Notes: generated by a model not told the origin, from the sequence alone. 64,000 nucleotides of DNA from Lutjanus erythropterus (GCA_020091685.1 CM034594.1:3446903-3510902); one strand, 5' to 3'; counted from the first letter of the stretch, positions 24,970-37,871 are shown. Translations and numbers: made by a program.

Positions 24970-27900
24970 AGAACACATCCTTTGTTCCATGTTTTGTACT
25001 GTAGCAGAAGACGCACATTCTCTAATTAAAGCATTTCTAGCAGCTTCATTTATTGAACTGCAGACACTGACTTCCTGACACTTGACACTTTCCACGTACC
25101 TTCATTTTCAAAAGTTTAGCAGCTGGAATGAGAGCCTTCCAGAAGTTTTCAGCATGAAAAGAAGCAACAAGACAAGATGGCTGCCATGTCGAATAAAATA
25201 ACCATTCATTACCAAGAAGGAGAGGGAGAGAGCAATCTCCCCTTTGAAAATCACCAGGCTGAATCCAGGAAAACCAAAGGCTGTAATTAGACAGAGCCAT
25301 TACAGCCTCACTTTGAATGCTGTGTGTGTGTCTATATGTGTGTGTGTGTGTGTGTGTGTAAGTGAGAGAGAGAGGACGTGAGTCAGTGCATGCCCACAGA
25401 TAGATGCTGAGAGCAGCTCGATGAGATCTGTGCAGGTGGGTGATTAAAGTTAGAAAAATGTAAATGTGTGTGTGCAGTTTTGTCCTTGCATAGTGTACAC
25501 ATCTCACCTCTATGTTACATATGGGAAAAGCTGCATTTGTTATTGTGGTAACCCTACATGCATTGAAGTGTCCACATACACAGAGGTTAGACGTCACACT
25601 GGAGCGATGCTGAGAGCCATCAGAGCGCTTTGTTAAAGGACAGACAGAGGACTGAGAAAACAAGAGAAGTTGATTCAGTGAAACCGCCTTCATAAAGTAA
25701 TCACAATTGGTTTCTGACAGTCGTTTTTGAGACATGGCTGGACAAAAGGCTGAGAGAGATGTTCTCTACTGTACTGTTCAGAAACAATGACAAAAAGACA
25801 GTGAGTCAGTTTCTGCCATTACTGCAGTAGAGACTGTCACACCATCAGTTCTCTGCTTACATAACTCTGACACCGGAGCTTCTGGCTGGTGTTGGATACT
25901 CGTTTGACTGTGCTCGTGTCTTTAACCACATCTTGCAGTGCAGCTTGCCTGGCAGCAGTTCAGCCTAATTCTCGGTTGATACTTTTCTCTCCATAGTTAT
26001 TTGTTGTTACATGAAGTGTAGTTAACAAGTTAGTCTACTTGATCTATCCACTTCAATCATTATAGGGAAAAAGGATACATGTAGTACGTCTTAAGTCCGG
26101 CCTGAGCCCAGCCTAAACAGATTCAGTGTGTCAAGGACCATTACTATACATAGGATTCAACCATATCTGGATTTGGTAACACCTAGAGGTAGACTTAAAA
26201 AAATGACTATAATACCAGAGAGCAATGTAACACATATAATGGTTTTCAATTGGATTGTCTCATTTTTTCTCTAAGCTAAACTTATTCCACTAGAATAAAG
26301 CTATAATCACAAAACAAAAACTAGAAGAAAAATAATACAATATGATAGATAATAGACGTTTTAGAGGCAAAAAGTCAGCGAAACTCCACACAGTATTGCA
26401 GAATTGATGAGGTGGTGCACTCAATTTTCAGATCGCCACAAAATTGCATATGTGGAATTTCAAACCTGGCAACATTCAGCTACTTTGAGTTAGCTGGTCT
26501 GTTTTATTTATTTATTTTTCTGATTATGAGATGGTCTTGGAATACGGGAGAAACCCAGGAAAAACAAGTGCTGGTAGGTATAGAATTAACATAACAAAAA
26601 TGTTTTTTTGATCCACAAGCTGTCACTGTCAACATATATGAGAATTTTTACTTTAATGTAATTCTGCTCCTGGTGGTGGCAAATGCCATGCTCTCTGGAG
26701 AGATGACATTCTCTCCGCGGTCGCAGGAGGCCAAGCAGGCTGTAGCAGCAAATCTTTTGAAATTTTCTTGAAGCCAGGGTATGTTTTATTACTTAGGAGT
26801 GTGATGTTTTACTTGTAAGAGGATGACAGTGTTATTTGTGCTTTTAGAAGTTACACAGTTTAACACTTTAACACCCAGTGAGTTCAAATACATTTTTTTA
26901 TTTGAATTAAAATGTGAAATGTTTGATCTTTACCAAGTTTTTACTTTAATTTTCTGTGTAACTATAGTTGGTATAGGTTTGCTGTAAAGGGAATTGTTTT
27001 CATGTGAAGTACAGTAGCAGCTATAGTTTAGAAAACCAGCTTTCAAAATGCTTTCTCTAACCCTGCCTGCAGCCAAATGCCACACACACACACAGACAAA
27101 AAAAAAAATCACAGAACCCAGTCGAATTCTTTCACCTACTCACACCTCTGCAGGGCTCTCTGTGTGCTTTATTTGCTTTATGAAGTTCACAGTGCACGCA
27201 CACACACACACACGCACACACACAGCTCTTAATGCAGTGAAGAGAGATTTACAACCTCTGTTTTTTTGTATTCGTAAAGGACATTTCATTCCAGCTGAAC
27301 AGAGCAACCCAAATAAATAAAGGTGACATAAAAAAGCCAATCTAATCAGAACACAAGCAGCACTCTCCTCCAGCAGCCCTTAAACAGCGAACGTAACAGT
27401 AGCAGGCGAGCTGGTGGGGCACGGAGTTCATCTGGATTCTCAGACGAAGAAGCCAAACTTCTTCTCGTTATTGAGACCAAAAGAGAAACAGAAGGATGAG
27501 GTGGCCAGACTTTCATAAGAGAAAAACAAATATATAAGTAACGATTGAGCTTGTTTTTTTCCCACTGAGGCCAAAAGTGCAGTGGCCTGGTTCCAATACT
27601 TTATATCACAGTGATTGTTTTTTTTTCTCCTTACTGAGACCCAGGGGAGTTCAGCCAGATACTGAGAGGTTCACTGCCTTTTATCTCAGCAGTCTTTTAC
27701 TGTCTGATTGTCCTAAAATTGACAGACATTGCAAACATTTAACAAACAAAACATATCATAAGGGTCATAAACGTTTAATCAAATCTGAATGGCTGCTAAT
27801 CCTTTATCAACTTAAATCACAGTGGATTTAGCCTCAAACATTTGCAAGTGACTAAAATTGAAAATATCTATAACTATAAGATCTGTTATCAGTTTTTATT

Positions 27901-29581
27901 TCAGGAGAGGGGGGGCAAAAGAAAATGAGATTTTTTAAAATATTTTTATATCTTATTTTTCACAGGCTATTTCTTCCAATTACTAGTGTATACAATGCAG
28001 AATTTCTATGTTTATAAAGTTAAAATATCCATACATAATCGATGCAGATGATGTTCTTCTAGAGTGAGAAAAGATAAACTTTTGCTTTGCAAACACATTT
28101 GTCGGCTTCAGAATTAAACAACTTTATTATGTTGCAAGCAGGAGACCTGATCTGAGGTAGACCTTTTTATCACAACCTACCCCTCGCCTTACCTAAGACA
28201 TAGAGGTGAGTTTTAGTACTTGATGTAAATCATACGGTAGTGTCTTCATTAACCCATAGAGTCCGCAGGCTGGATTAGATACTGAGCACCTGTCATCTGA
28301 CCTTCACTGTCAAACAGCCCCAGTCATTCACAATGACCTAAGCAGCATAAAGTGTAACAGTCGGGTATGAAGATGTGCTCTGTTCTTTTATTTTTTTGTA
28401 CATGGATCCCATCAGCTCTTTCACTCAGAGATATACCATCAAAGTAGACCTAAACTTTAAATGGCCTCCCAAGAACATAACTTTGTAACACAGTGAGGGG
28501 GAGATAGGCCACTTTCCAACATTTTTTTTTAACACCGTCTGCCTTTGTTCTTTACCACTGACAAGAGGAGATGGGCTCAGTTCCAATACTTTCCCATTAG
28601 CCCAGGTCCAGTATTGAATAAAAAGGGCAGAACCCTCCCATTTATAATGTGTGCATGTTCAATTCACCCTCTCCTCATGACCTTTGCTCATCTTCATCTT
28701 CCATAACCACCAGCAGCAGACTATATGTACAGATTTCACATACAGAAAGGAAGTGAAGGAAATAAACAGCGTATAAAGATGAACATAAAGACTGGGTTGC
28801 ACAAACATTTAACATTAAGCAGAGCTCTATTGCATGATTCAAGACTAATCTCTGTTTTGTAAATCCGAGTCAAATGATGTAAACCTTAATCATATAGCGT
28901 TTAATTAATATGAAGATGCATGCTTACCCAAACTGAAATAAAAAAATTAAGTGCTGTTGAGACTTAGTAAGTAGAAGAGGGGAAAAGTTAACTCTCTGCT
29001 TCTCTGTATTCCTTAACGAAACATTGCATTGTTTGCTTGCTAGCTAAAAAGAAAAAAAAAACATGAACAATACATTATACTGTTTGCTACATAGCAAAAA
29101 TAAAATGTGACATTGTTGCTAGCTAAACAGTTGGCAAGCCTAGTAACTTACTCCTGATGGCTCAGCAGATAATTATTTTGCTCAAAAAGGCAGCTAAAGT
29201 TAAATCGCTTCAAGTGCAAGTTTAAAGTTTTGGTACAACAGAAATAAATTTAATTTAAGTTTTGAGTAAAAAACTAAACTGAAGTTTAATAGAGTTTTAA
29301 ATTTAACCTTTACCAATTTAAGCTAGTTTAAAAGTTTGGTGCAGCATAAAATAAAGTTAAACCAGAATTTAACAGAAGTTAAATAAATGAATTCTTGTTG
29401 GTGCAACTCAGCCAAAGAGGGAAAAATAACCTGAGGGAAGATAGATGATGAGAAAGATGATGATTAAAAGTGTCTGCAGGGCAATAAATTCATTTTCACA
29501 ATAATAACTATCTCAATATTTTGTATGTAATTACTGACATGAGACATTACCGACGTCTTTTCACAGATTTTTTCCTCTTAC

Positions 29582-29737
29582 CTTCATGACAATGAACAGG
29601 ACCAGGGTGACGAAGACGTTGACCTGCGGGTGTTTCCAGGCTTGAGAGTGTCCGATGTAATCAAACTCCTCAGCGATGCCTTGTTTGGCCCACGTCCGGT
29701 TGTCGAGTAATGTCACCAGAGACTCCTTCTGGGTCAG
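29582..29737 (-). CDS. clcn2: clcn2 window exon 10: L-M extracellular loop and helix M
   Basis: Encodes residues 317-368, 156 nt, exactly 52 codons. It starts [20 protein letters not shown], passes through a variable acidic/histidine stretch, and ends [13 protein letters not shown] in helix M. DNRTW contains the N-glycosylation sequon N-R-T in the external L-M loop, conserved across vertebrate CLC-1 and CLC-2. The acceptor is CCTGCAG and the donor is GTAAGA. The divergent stretch ([18 protein letters not shown]) is where CLC paralogues differ most and would be useful for assigning the teleost paralogue. Downstream is the longest intron, about 18.6 kb. Confidence 0.95.
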
Positions 29738-31162
29738 CTGCAGGCCACAAGAAGTGACATCATGAACATATGCAAACATGGGTTGCCTGCGTTGTGATAT
29801 TTACATTAATGGCCTAAATTGATTAATTGATTAAGTAAAATGTGACCTTGACCATGTTAAAGGTATTTCAGGATAGCTTTGGTCAAAGGCAGAATTTCCA
29901 CTGAGGATGGACATGTCCCCCTCGCTTCTCAGAGGTGCATTTTTGTCCCTCTTGCTTATGTTCAAAGTTTTATTTAGTCACTAAAGTCTCTCTGAATATT
30001 GTCCTCTGACTGCCCAGCCAACAAAGGTTACATGAGGAAAGAGAGGAGCTGATAAATTTTGGAATACACTAATCAGAGTCACTTTGTATTTTACCATTAC
30101 TGATTAATGATTAATGAGTAATTACTATTTGTTTGCAGTGTTGCAATGAGTGTCTGTTATAGCAGAGTAAACTGCAGGGTTTTTTAAGAATAAAATTCAA
30201 GCACTTTGTAGGCACCTAAACCAAAAATGTCCAAATTCTCAAAGCCTTCATCATACCATCAGAAGTGTTATTATAAATGAAATTGCGAACAATAAGTTAA
30301 AAAGAATTCCTTCAAACAAAGCAATCAATGTATATTGTCAGTAGTATTTTACCAGGTTCATAACTCCTAACTAACTTTGTTAATTTTGATCAATGTTTAT
30401 CTAATTTCTACAGTAAAGGATCAACAAAGGACTCATCTAGCCATGAATGAAGAGTGAACACAAGAAAAAAACATTTTTGAGACAACAAATAAATTGATGA
30501 CAGGACTGTTTCATTTCAAATATTAAAAGATTTTTGGTTTACATGAGTGATTGAGTAGAAAAAATACCAGATTCTGTAGAAAAAGTAATTCTTACACTTC
30601 ATCATTGATACAGATGTTTTCATATCAGGTGGCATTTTTTTTTAACAGTTTTGTCAACTGTACATTTGTTGTGTTGTGAAATATTAACAAAAATCTGCCC
30701 AATGGCCCACAATTATGTCAAATTCATGTGTAAATACTGTACGTTCAATAAGGTGCTCCAAAGGAATCGCATCAAAACCTTCAGCGCATCCAAGAGGAGA
30801 CGTAAATTTAAACACTTCTACTTGGAAGTAAAAATACCTCAAAGGCAAAGTGTGTGTCGCGTGACAGAACGTATAGATGATGCGCTGAAAGTGTCTTCAA
30901 AGATGTCACCGCAGATTTAAGATAGCAAGCGGGGAGTGTGAGACGACAAATTCATCTGTCGCCGCTTTAAAGCCGGGATAGCTGGAGACGCTGGCGGTGA
31001 TAATGTCAGAGAAATGATGAGTGAGGAGTACGAGAACGAGACAGAGGGATTTAAGATACAGAACTCTGAGTGAGCTCTCCACAGAGGAGGAGGGGGTCAG
31101 TGTAGACAGATTTAGAGTCTCAGAGGCCTGACTCACCCTCTCATTAGGAGCCAAAACTGAGA

Positions 31163-31164
<2 letters not shown>

Positions 31165-31202
<38 letters not shown>

Positions 31203-31276
31203 CTTGAGGATGCACAGAATATTCCATTTCTAATTCTGATAATTAGAGAGATGAAGGGGGTGAAATTGGAGGGAAG

Positions 31277-31312
<36 letters not shown>
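31165..31312. repeat. TG run followed by inverted CA run
   Basis: TG at 31165-31201 and CA at 31278-31312 separated by about 76 bases. On one strand the two arms can pair into a TG/CA hairpin. Confidence 0.9.
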
Positions 31313-31314
<2 letters not shown>

Positions 31315-31649
31315 AAGTCATCCCAGAAGCAAAAGGACAGTAAGCTCATCCAAGTCTCCATTATACACAGATGATGCACACAAAAGCACACTTTAAGCAG
31401 TGCTGTGAGAATTAAAAAACAATCACACACAGACATGAATAGTAATCAGGCTGTTATGAAACAATATAATGATCTAAAATGGTTCATTACACAGCTGCTC
31501 TGTGCAGCGGCTTAGAGACCACAACCAAAACAATACATCATGTAGAAAATATAAATCATGCTAAGAGCAGCTAATAGAGTTTAACATCAGTTGATGTGTT
31601 AAATTCAGAGTTCGAGACATGTTGTGCTGCTGAATGTAAACAGTAACAG

Positions 31650-31830
31650 ACAGAGATGCAATGATCCACTTTTTCTGATTCCAATATCTGAATCTGCTGA
31701 TATTGATATTATACCGATACGATACTATTTTTTTCTTGATGACGATGACGATTATTATCATTATCATCATCATGAAAAAAATAATATTATTATTATTATT
31801 GTAGTAGTAGCATTGGTAGTAATAGTAATA
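31650..31830. repeat. GATATTGATAT-type element with ATT/CAT patch
   Basis: AGAGATGCAATGATCCACTT, CTGATTCCAATATCTGAATC and ATATTGATATTATACCGATA resemble a known family of teleost hAT-like MITE, ending in a CAT and ATT trinucleotide run. Confidence 0.45.
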
Positions 31831-32416
31831 TTACATGTGGCTGAAACTGAACTTTAGTCTGGAAAGCTTGTGTAGTTTGTGTAATGTAATTGTGCAATGG
31901 TGTCCTTCAACCATTGTGGGGCGCTGTAGAATTCTGGCTTGTGACATTCACACGAGTAGCTGAGAGACACCCATCATTTGCATAATTATCCCATGATGCA
32001 TTGCATTGTTTAAGTTTGCTATTTTATGTTCTAAAATGCAAATGTTACTTTTTATTAGTGTTTGAAAAGCATTTGTTGTACATTTCTTCTCTCTTCACAC
32101 TTTCAAATGTGTTTCCCTTGTATTACATGGAAATGAGGAATAGATGTGAAAAGCACCGTTCAGCTCTCAATTTGCACAGCTTAGTGTGGCCTTTACAAAT
32201 GGAAAAAAAATGTATGAAAACACGTGTGGCTTTGTAGAATTTAGATCGGAATGTGCATTGTGAGTCTGATACACAATGAATGTCTTGCATCAGTATTGGA
32301 CTGAAAATGCCCAGAATACCACAAGCTGTCTTCCACATTTCTGAATTACAGTTCTGGCCACAGAACACCGTGTATAAAAAATAACAGCATGTGTTGAGTG
32401 GGTGTGCAGAACCTAC

Positions 32417-32501
32417 CCTGCCAGCCATAAACTGTCCAAAGCCAGGGGGAAACGTTAGTGTGGAAACAAGTAAAGTGACCAGTGCAGGATACAGCAGACG
32501 T
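32417..32501 (-). CDS. clcn2: clcn2 window exon 9: helices K-L
   Basis: Encodes residues 289-316, 85 nt. After the split lysine it reads [20 protein letters not shown] then [20 protein letters not shown] is a CLC hallmark in the K-L region. The acceptor is CTTCCTCAG and the donor is GTAGGT. The last codon is AGG (arginine), where human CLC-2 has glutamine and CLC-1 glutamate by memory. The only GT donor compatible with frame forces this arginine, so it appears a real substitution next to the pore-domain loop rather than a mis-set boundary. Confidence 0.94.
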
Positions 32502-32688
32502 CTGAGGAAGAGAAGACGGACAGAGAGAGAGAGAGTGTATCAAACACAGAGAAAACAAAACAAAAACAATCAATATCAGACAAATGGGCTTATTGGCAAA
32601 AGAATGTTTTCCTTGATCATTACACCCCATAAAAAATGCTAAAGATTTAAGTCAACATCAATACATTAAATCAACTTAAGCATTGACA

Positions 32689-33132
32689 TTAAAGGGATAG
32701 TTCAGAGTCTTTAAAGTGGGGTTGTATGAAGTATCTATAGTGAGTCTGTACACTCCAATAGCCATGCTAACATATCATTTAATATTCTGGAAAAAATATC
32801 AAGCATATCCCAATACATAATTCATCAAATGCAGTATACCAAAAATACCACGAATACCTCCTGCATACGGTCACATTTTGCAAGCCAGCAGAGTCAAAGT
32901 TCAAGGTGCAATGTTACAATGAAGTAATATATACTAATTGTATGCATACTGCATGCAACAGCGCTTACTTTGTAAAAACAGCTGCAGTATGTACTAAAAG
33001 TTATACCACAGGTGGTGGCGATTGGCACGTTCCCAGTTTGGAGAAGCAATAAATGGAGTACCAGCATGGAAGTTAAGCAATGTACATATGTTCATACAAC
33101 CCCACTTCAAATAATCCAAACTATCCCTTGAA
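32689..33132. mobile_element. TTAAAGGGATAG MITE, both ends present
   Basis: The left end TTAAAGGGATAGTTCAGAGT continues to a GTGGGGTTGTATGA block. The right end carries the reverse complement (ATACAACCCCACTTCAAAT then AAACTATCCCTTGAA). Length is about 444 bp. The internal region includes GGCGATTGGCACGTTCCC, also seen in the copy at 10193, placing them in one family. No coding capacity. Confidence 0.85.
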
Positions 33133-34844
33133 CACTGTTCAGAGCGTGTAAATGAGTGAGTTAACACATCAGTCATTAAATCTTTCATTATTGTCACTGC
33201 AGCAAGGTTTCAGTCTAATAGAAAAACACTGGTGTTATATCACACTGTAAGTCATGCTGTGCGTGTGCATCGTCACACCCTGAATAACCTTTAAGATGTC
33301 TTATGAACCTGCGGGTGATCGCCTGTGCAGTACGTTTTATGTGTATGTTAATTTAATTAATGTAACCTTTACTGATATAAAGCAGGATCATTTTTTTTAT
33401 TCAGCAGACTTGGTATATATGTTCTTTTACAGCGATGCAAATACACTTGAATGAAAAATACATAAACCATATTGTTTTACACACAGACCTGAAGTGGATA
33501 AACAATGATGATCAGGTATAATGCAAAGTGATATGTGAAAGAATCATCAATGCAAAAAAGCAGAGACAATCAAATGACACAGAACACAAGCAGGTTTTCT
33601 CTAAGCACTACAATGTGAGTCAAGACATCTTTACTTGTGTTGTGAACAGCTGAAGACAGTTTACTGCACTACCAAATACTACATTCACAATTAATCGTTT
33701 AGTGTATGAAATATGGTGAAAAAAAAATGCCTGTCACAACCTCTCAGAATCAAAGTTGACATAATCATAATCTGTCTGTCTATCCATCCATCCATCCATC
33801 CACCCATCCAAGTGTATATATAGTGTAAGAACCTGGAAGCAGGAGATGTTTGGAATTTTTCATTACTTCTCCTTGAAAAATTAACGTTTTTTTGTCAATC
33901 AACTATTCAATCAGTCATGCTCTCAGTATAGACAGCTACATCACTCACCACTGACTCTCCTTACACATCCTCCTATATGACTCCCTGTCACAATCCTGTC
34001 ACATGATGGGGAACTGGCCTCAATGTGCCTTGATGTGGAGATCCCTGGAATCATGTATTATTATCTCACAATAGGCTGGAAAGTAAAACTGTCACATCAC
34101 AGCGTGTGGTGCTGAGTGGTGCCACAAGAATTGCAATGTTGTAAAGTAAAAGTTGCAATAATTCACAACTTAAGTCTTGCATAACATCTCTTAGGCTTAG
34201 GTTCCCCTTGAATTTTCATCCAACAAGGAGAAAAAAACAAGTTGCATAAAATGACGCTTGATCTCTACCAACTTTTGTAGCCAGTGAGCCAAACTTTAAC
34301 ATGACTCCATCTCATGCTACATCTTCTGCTTGTTTGTGTTTTGTTATAGCTGGATTGAATTTTCTTTGTGCGTTTGCTCTCCATATTCTTCAAGGAGAAC
34401 AACATTCTCACCATTTCTCCAGTTGGGCTTTGTTTTTCTCTTTGTTTTCTCTTTGTTGTCCATATTGGAGAAGCTAGCTAACAGTGACAATAATGCTGTC
34501 AAGTAACACTGAAGGATGATGATGTGAGCGAAGTGTAACCATGGTAACTGAAGTGCATGTACAGTAACTATTGTGAGAGCCTTCGTTAAACACAGTTTAA
34601 GAGGCTTTATGCACCACCTCTAAATGAATCCCTCAGCTTAAAGTAGTCAGTGTAACTTGGCACTGAGTTTAAATTAAGTTAAAAGTACATATGCACCATC
34701 AGCAAAATACACTTATAATATAGCAAAAGTAAATGGCAGAATAACCTGTCTGGGCATTTATATATTAATGAATTATCATTATTGAGCCATAACTGTATAA
34801 ACAGCATTTTAAGTTTTGAGGCTGAAATCATTTGAGCTAATTAT

Positions 34845-34932
34845 AACTAAGTTTTATTTTATTTATCCTTTATTTAGCCAGGAAGGTACCACTGAGATAC
34901 TATATTTCTTCTTCCAGGGTGTCCTGGAATAT
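34845..34932. repeat. LINE-like fragment with TTTATCCTTTATTTAGCCAG
   Basis: TTTATCCTTTATTTAGCCAG followed by GTACCACTGAGATAC resembles a common fish repeat that usually reads ...TTTAACCAGGTAAGTCCCATTGAGAT. Fragment only. Confidence 0.45.
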
Positions 34933-35050
34933 TTTTGGTTAGCTAAATCTACCTTAAAGTAAAACTACCTTTAAGTACAGGACAGAGTACAAATATCAGT
35001 AAGTACAGAGTAAATGTACAAAGTTACTTTGTAGAGCTGGTCAGACTTAC

Positions 35051-35152
35051 TTCTTCATGAGGAATCTGTTGATGGCCTTTTGTTTCCTGATGAATTGGAC
35101 TATCAGTCGGTTCAGGTAGACAAACAGAGCCCCACCAAAACCACTGGCAATA
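35051..35152 (-). CDS. clcn2: clcn2 window exon 8: helix J and following cytosolic stretch
   Basis: Encodes residues 255-287, 102 nt, phase 2 in and phase 2 out. It reads [18 protein letters not shown] and then [16 protein letters not shown] glycine-rich membrane helix is followed by a basic cytoplasmic stretch, as expected at the end of helix J. The acceptor is CTCTGCAG and the donor is GTAAGT. A pure CA repeat on plus (35167-35197) becomes a long TG repeat ending about 15 bases before the acceptor on the transcript, a position where TG length can affect splicing in other genes. The exon is symmetric, so skipping would not shift frame. Confidence 0.95.
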
Positions 35153-35165
35153 CTGCAGAGACAGA

Positions 35166-35166
<1 letters not shown>

Positions 35167-35197
<31 letters not shown>
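35167..35197 (-). repeat. TG tract upstream of exon 8 acceptor
   Basis: About fifteen uninterrupted TG units on the transcript, followed by TCTCTGTCTCTGCAG. The position is that of a branch-point/pyrimidine tract region. Confidence 0.9.
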
Positions 35198-35199
<2 letters not shown>

Positions 35200-35344
35200 A
35201 GGAAGAGCTGGAGGCATTTTTCTACTTGGCATAAAAATGCTTTCTGGGCAATCACGCTAGCACCTGATGGAATAAATTTGTCCAGGTCTAAACACACCAA
35301 AGCATCAATAATAAAAGTAACACAACAATAATAATAACAATAAC

Positions 35345-35397
<53 letters not shown>
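35345..35397. repeat. AAT trinucleotide microsatellite
   Basis: About seventeen AAT units after several interrupted ones. Confidence 0.95.
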
Positions 35398-35399
<2 letters not shown>

Positions 35400-36436
35400 G
35401 TTTTCTCTCACAGACCACCTCCATTGGTTGTCCCCAGCACATTTGGCCACAATAAAAACAATGTAAACATTATGCGTTTCCACTACACTGGAGGCGGGTG
35501 TCAGTGAGAGAAGCAAATGTAAGGCAGCTGAATCATATTTACAGAAGATATAGTACACATATGAGGCATAAAGTATGTAAAAAACTGATGGCAATGAGGG
35601 ACAGAGACACAGAGACAGAGGAGGGTTACACCACAGATGGAGACAAGGCAAAAAGAGAGACCTCAGAAAAACACAAAGACATCGATTGGAAGGATAAACA
35701 TACTAGAGATACAGAATGAACAGGGAATTACAGCTGAGATAGATAGAGAGTGAGGGGAATCGAGAGCACACAGTTGAATGGGGGAGTGTGGGGGAGTGAA
35801 AGCAGAAAAAGAGGTTTACATAAGCTTGCATTTAAAAGCTCAGTGGGAGTCCTGTTCATGACAGTAAGAGCGAAAGAAAGGTGGAGAGAGAAAGAATAGA
35901 CTCAGACAGCTACGCAGACAAGCTAATGCTTATAAATTTATCTTGCTGCATTATTAATTCTGTCAAATATCTCTGAATAAATAATGAGTAGGATGATGAG
36001 GAAGTCTTTGCCCCTGTTGTGCAGCCGAGGAAAACACCGCATGTGTGCCTGTATGTGTTCTTTGTAGTTGTACCCTGATAAAGGACCAAATGAAAAAACT
36101 AAGGCCCATAGTCGACACTTCTATGATATGAAAATCTCAAGTCTCAACATTATTGTTTGTTCTCGTTAAACACGAGGTTTGAACATTTTTCCTTAAGATT
36201 TGTAGTGGAATTTCCTGCAGACAATTCACATTTGGACATAAGTAAGAGTAAAATATTTGGATTATATGAGTATATTTATGTTTCCATAGCCACACTTTAG
36301 TTTGAGAATAAAGTATTGTTATAATTGTACCAGTTACACTCAGGAAATGACATAACAGCTCCATAACAGCTGCATTCTGTATAAAGTCACCACTGAACTT
36401 CACTAATATCTACTGTATTTCAAGATGTGTGGCATT

Positions 36437-36655
36437 TATTCCACCAAGGCCGAATCTACTAGTCTTGCGATATTAACAAAAGTGAAAAAAAAAACTTTGT
36501 GTATCCAGCCCATGATTTGGATCTCGTCCAAACTTTTAAGAGGTTCTTCCTTGGCTTATGCTCCACACTTCAACTAAGTTTCATGAAAATCAGGCCAGTA
36601 GTTTTCCCGTTATCCTGATGAGAGATAAATGCAAACAGACAAACAAACCACACCA
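36437..36655 (+). mobile_element. Repeat with CAACTAAGTTTCATGAAAAT
   Basis: CACCAAGGCCGAATCTACTA at the left, then AAGTTTCATGAAAATCAGGC, AGTAGTTTTCCCGTTATCCT and an A/C-rich tail AACAGACAAACAAACC. This combination is a widespread vertebrate/teleost interspersed repeat. I cannot classify it with certainty. Confidence 0.55.
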
Positions 36656-37313
36656 AAAACAAAAGCAGCTTGGCAGCGATAGAAATCATTATTTTCCAGA
36701 ACCCATGGTTGATGTCATCAAATTGTTTGTTTTGTTCAACCACTAGTCCAAAATCAAAAGACATTCAATTTGCAGTTAAAATAAAATGGAGGAAAGCAGT
36801 AAGTTAACAGAGTTGAGAGGCTGAAAACAGAATGTTTGACAGCTTTGAATTAACACTTGAAATGATGTATCTAACATAATCGCTTATTGCGTGTCGACAA
36901 ACCAATTAACTAATAAATTTACACCCTGGTGGAAATAACGTTATTGGCTACTGACCGGTTTACGGCAACTTGGCCAGTTTAACAGTGATTAGTCTTAAGG
37001 TATGAAGTTTTTGATCACAAGTGGTGCAATACTCTAAAGTGTTAATGAGCGGATTCCTGTTTTGTATACACTATCTAATACTCTGCTTGCATGTGTGGGT
37101 ACAAATGAGTACAAATAAAAAGCACAGAGGTGATCAGATCCACATTTCTGCTGATGGTTCACACTATTCCTCTGATCGGCAGCTGGTGATATAACATTGT
37201 GCCAGAAGAAGACTGTTAGCCAACGTAAGCAAGGTTATATTCAAAAGAAAACCATCTTTATAAATGTTTTAGAAGGAAGGAAATACATTCCACACGTTCT
37301 TTAGATCTCAAGG

Positions 37314-37314
<1 letters not shown>

Positions 37315-37360
<46 letters not shown>

Positions 37361-37363
37361 CAC
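37315..37363. repeat. CA microsatellite with one interruption
   Basis: CA units interrupted once by CAAACA. Confidence 0.95.
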
Positions 37364-37832
37364 AATGAAGAACACTGCATTGTTTGTTTACAACTCCACA
37401 GAGCATCTTGAACCTCAATGCTTTTCAAAAAAAAAAAAATTTTTTCCAACCACAATATAAAATACAACACAGTACAATGAGGGTATTGTGAAAATTGGGG
37501 TGTGAGGTGAAGGCTGCCACTCAATGTTTTCACAACTATGAAAAGACTTTATGAATGTATGTACGCACACACTACCTATATAGTCAATGTACTGTATGGA
37601 GTCATGCATTTTCGCCTCCTTGTGTCCCAGTGACCCTCACTCCTACAGCCTTCAGGTGTGAACAGTAAGTAGAATAATGTGTGACTCTTCAAAGACATGC
37701 CCTTGGCAGCGTGTTCTGTACCACAGAACAAACTCTTTCTGGCCTGAGACACTGACCGACTTTCTCTGCTTGACAGCTACTGGCAGGGGAAGATGGAAAC
37801 TACAGGGATGCACCAGCACACTGTCGTCTCCT

Positions 37833-37835
<3 letters not shown>

Positions 37836-37866
<31 letters not shown>
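37836..37866. repeat. CA microsatellite
   Basis: About fifteen CA units; unrelated to the nearby fold-back element. Confidence 0.95.

Positions 37867-37871
<5 letters not shown>

Larger units (their letters stand above)
10944..29581. other. clcn2 giant intron (18.6 kb) between window exons 10 and 11
   Basis: Holds most of the mobile elements listed separately: the AAAGGTCCAGTGTGTAGGA element, a Tc1-like transposase fragment, a LINE 3' tail, a hAT-like GCATCGATG element, a long MITE interrupted by a SINE, and many CA/TG repeats. I looked for nested exons in both strands. The longest open frame (25046-25735, minus, 229 codons) is low-complexity in part, has no recognisable domain, and is not supported as a gene. 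The stretches 13430-13810, 11140-11260 and 27380-27560 look unique rather than repetitive. Large parts of 19430-22500 and 27840-29560 are featureless AT-rich sequence to my eye. Confidence 0.65.
29738..32416. other. clcn2 intron between window exons 9 and 10
   Basis: 2.7 kb. It contains paired TG (31165-31201) and CA (31278-31312) repeats, a trinucleotide-rich patch and a likely hAT-type fragment at 31650-31830 (GATATTGATATTATACCGAT). No exon is seen; 29800-30900 shows nothing beyond AT-rich unique-looking sequence. Confidence 0.65.
32502..35050. other. clcn2 intron between window exons 8 and 9
   Basis: 2.5 kb. It contains a complete MITE (32689-33132), a short CATC repeat (33790-33812) and a LINE-like fragment near 34845-34932 (TTTATCCTTTATTTAGCCAG). 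I see nothing else; no exon. Confidence 0.65.

Noticed and set aside
25046-25735. 229-codon open frame on minus, the longest in the window
   Set aside because: It contains a THTHTH microsatellite translation, has no recognisable domain, lies inside an 18.6-kb intron and has no splice or conservation evidence. Chance openness is the simplest reading.
35112-35651. 179-codon open frame on minus
   Set aside because: Long runs of Y and CVCV come from AAT and CA repeats and it overlaps the true exon 35051-35152 in another frame.
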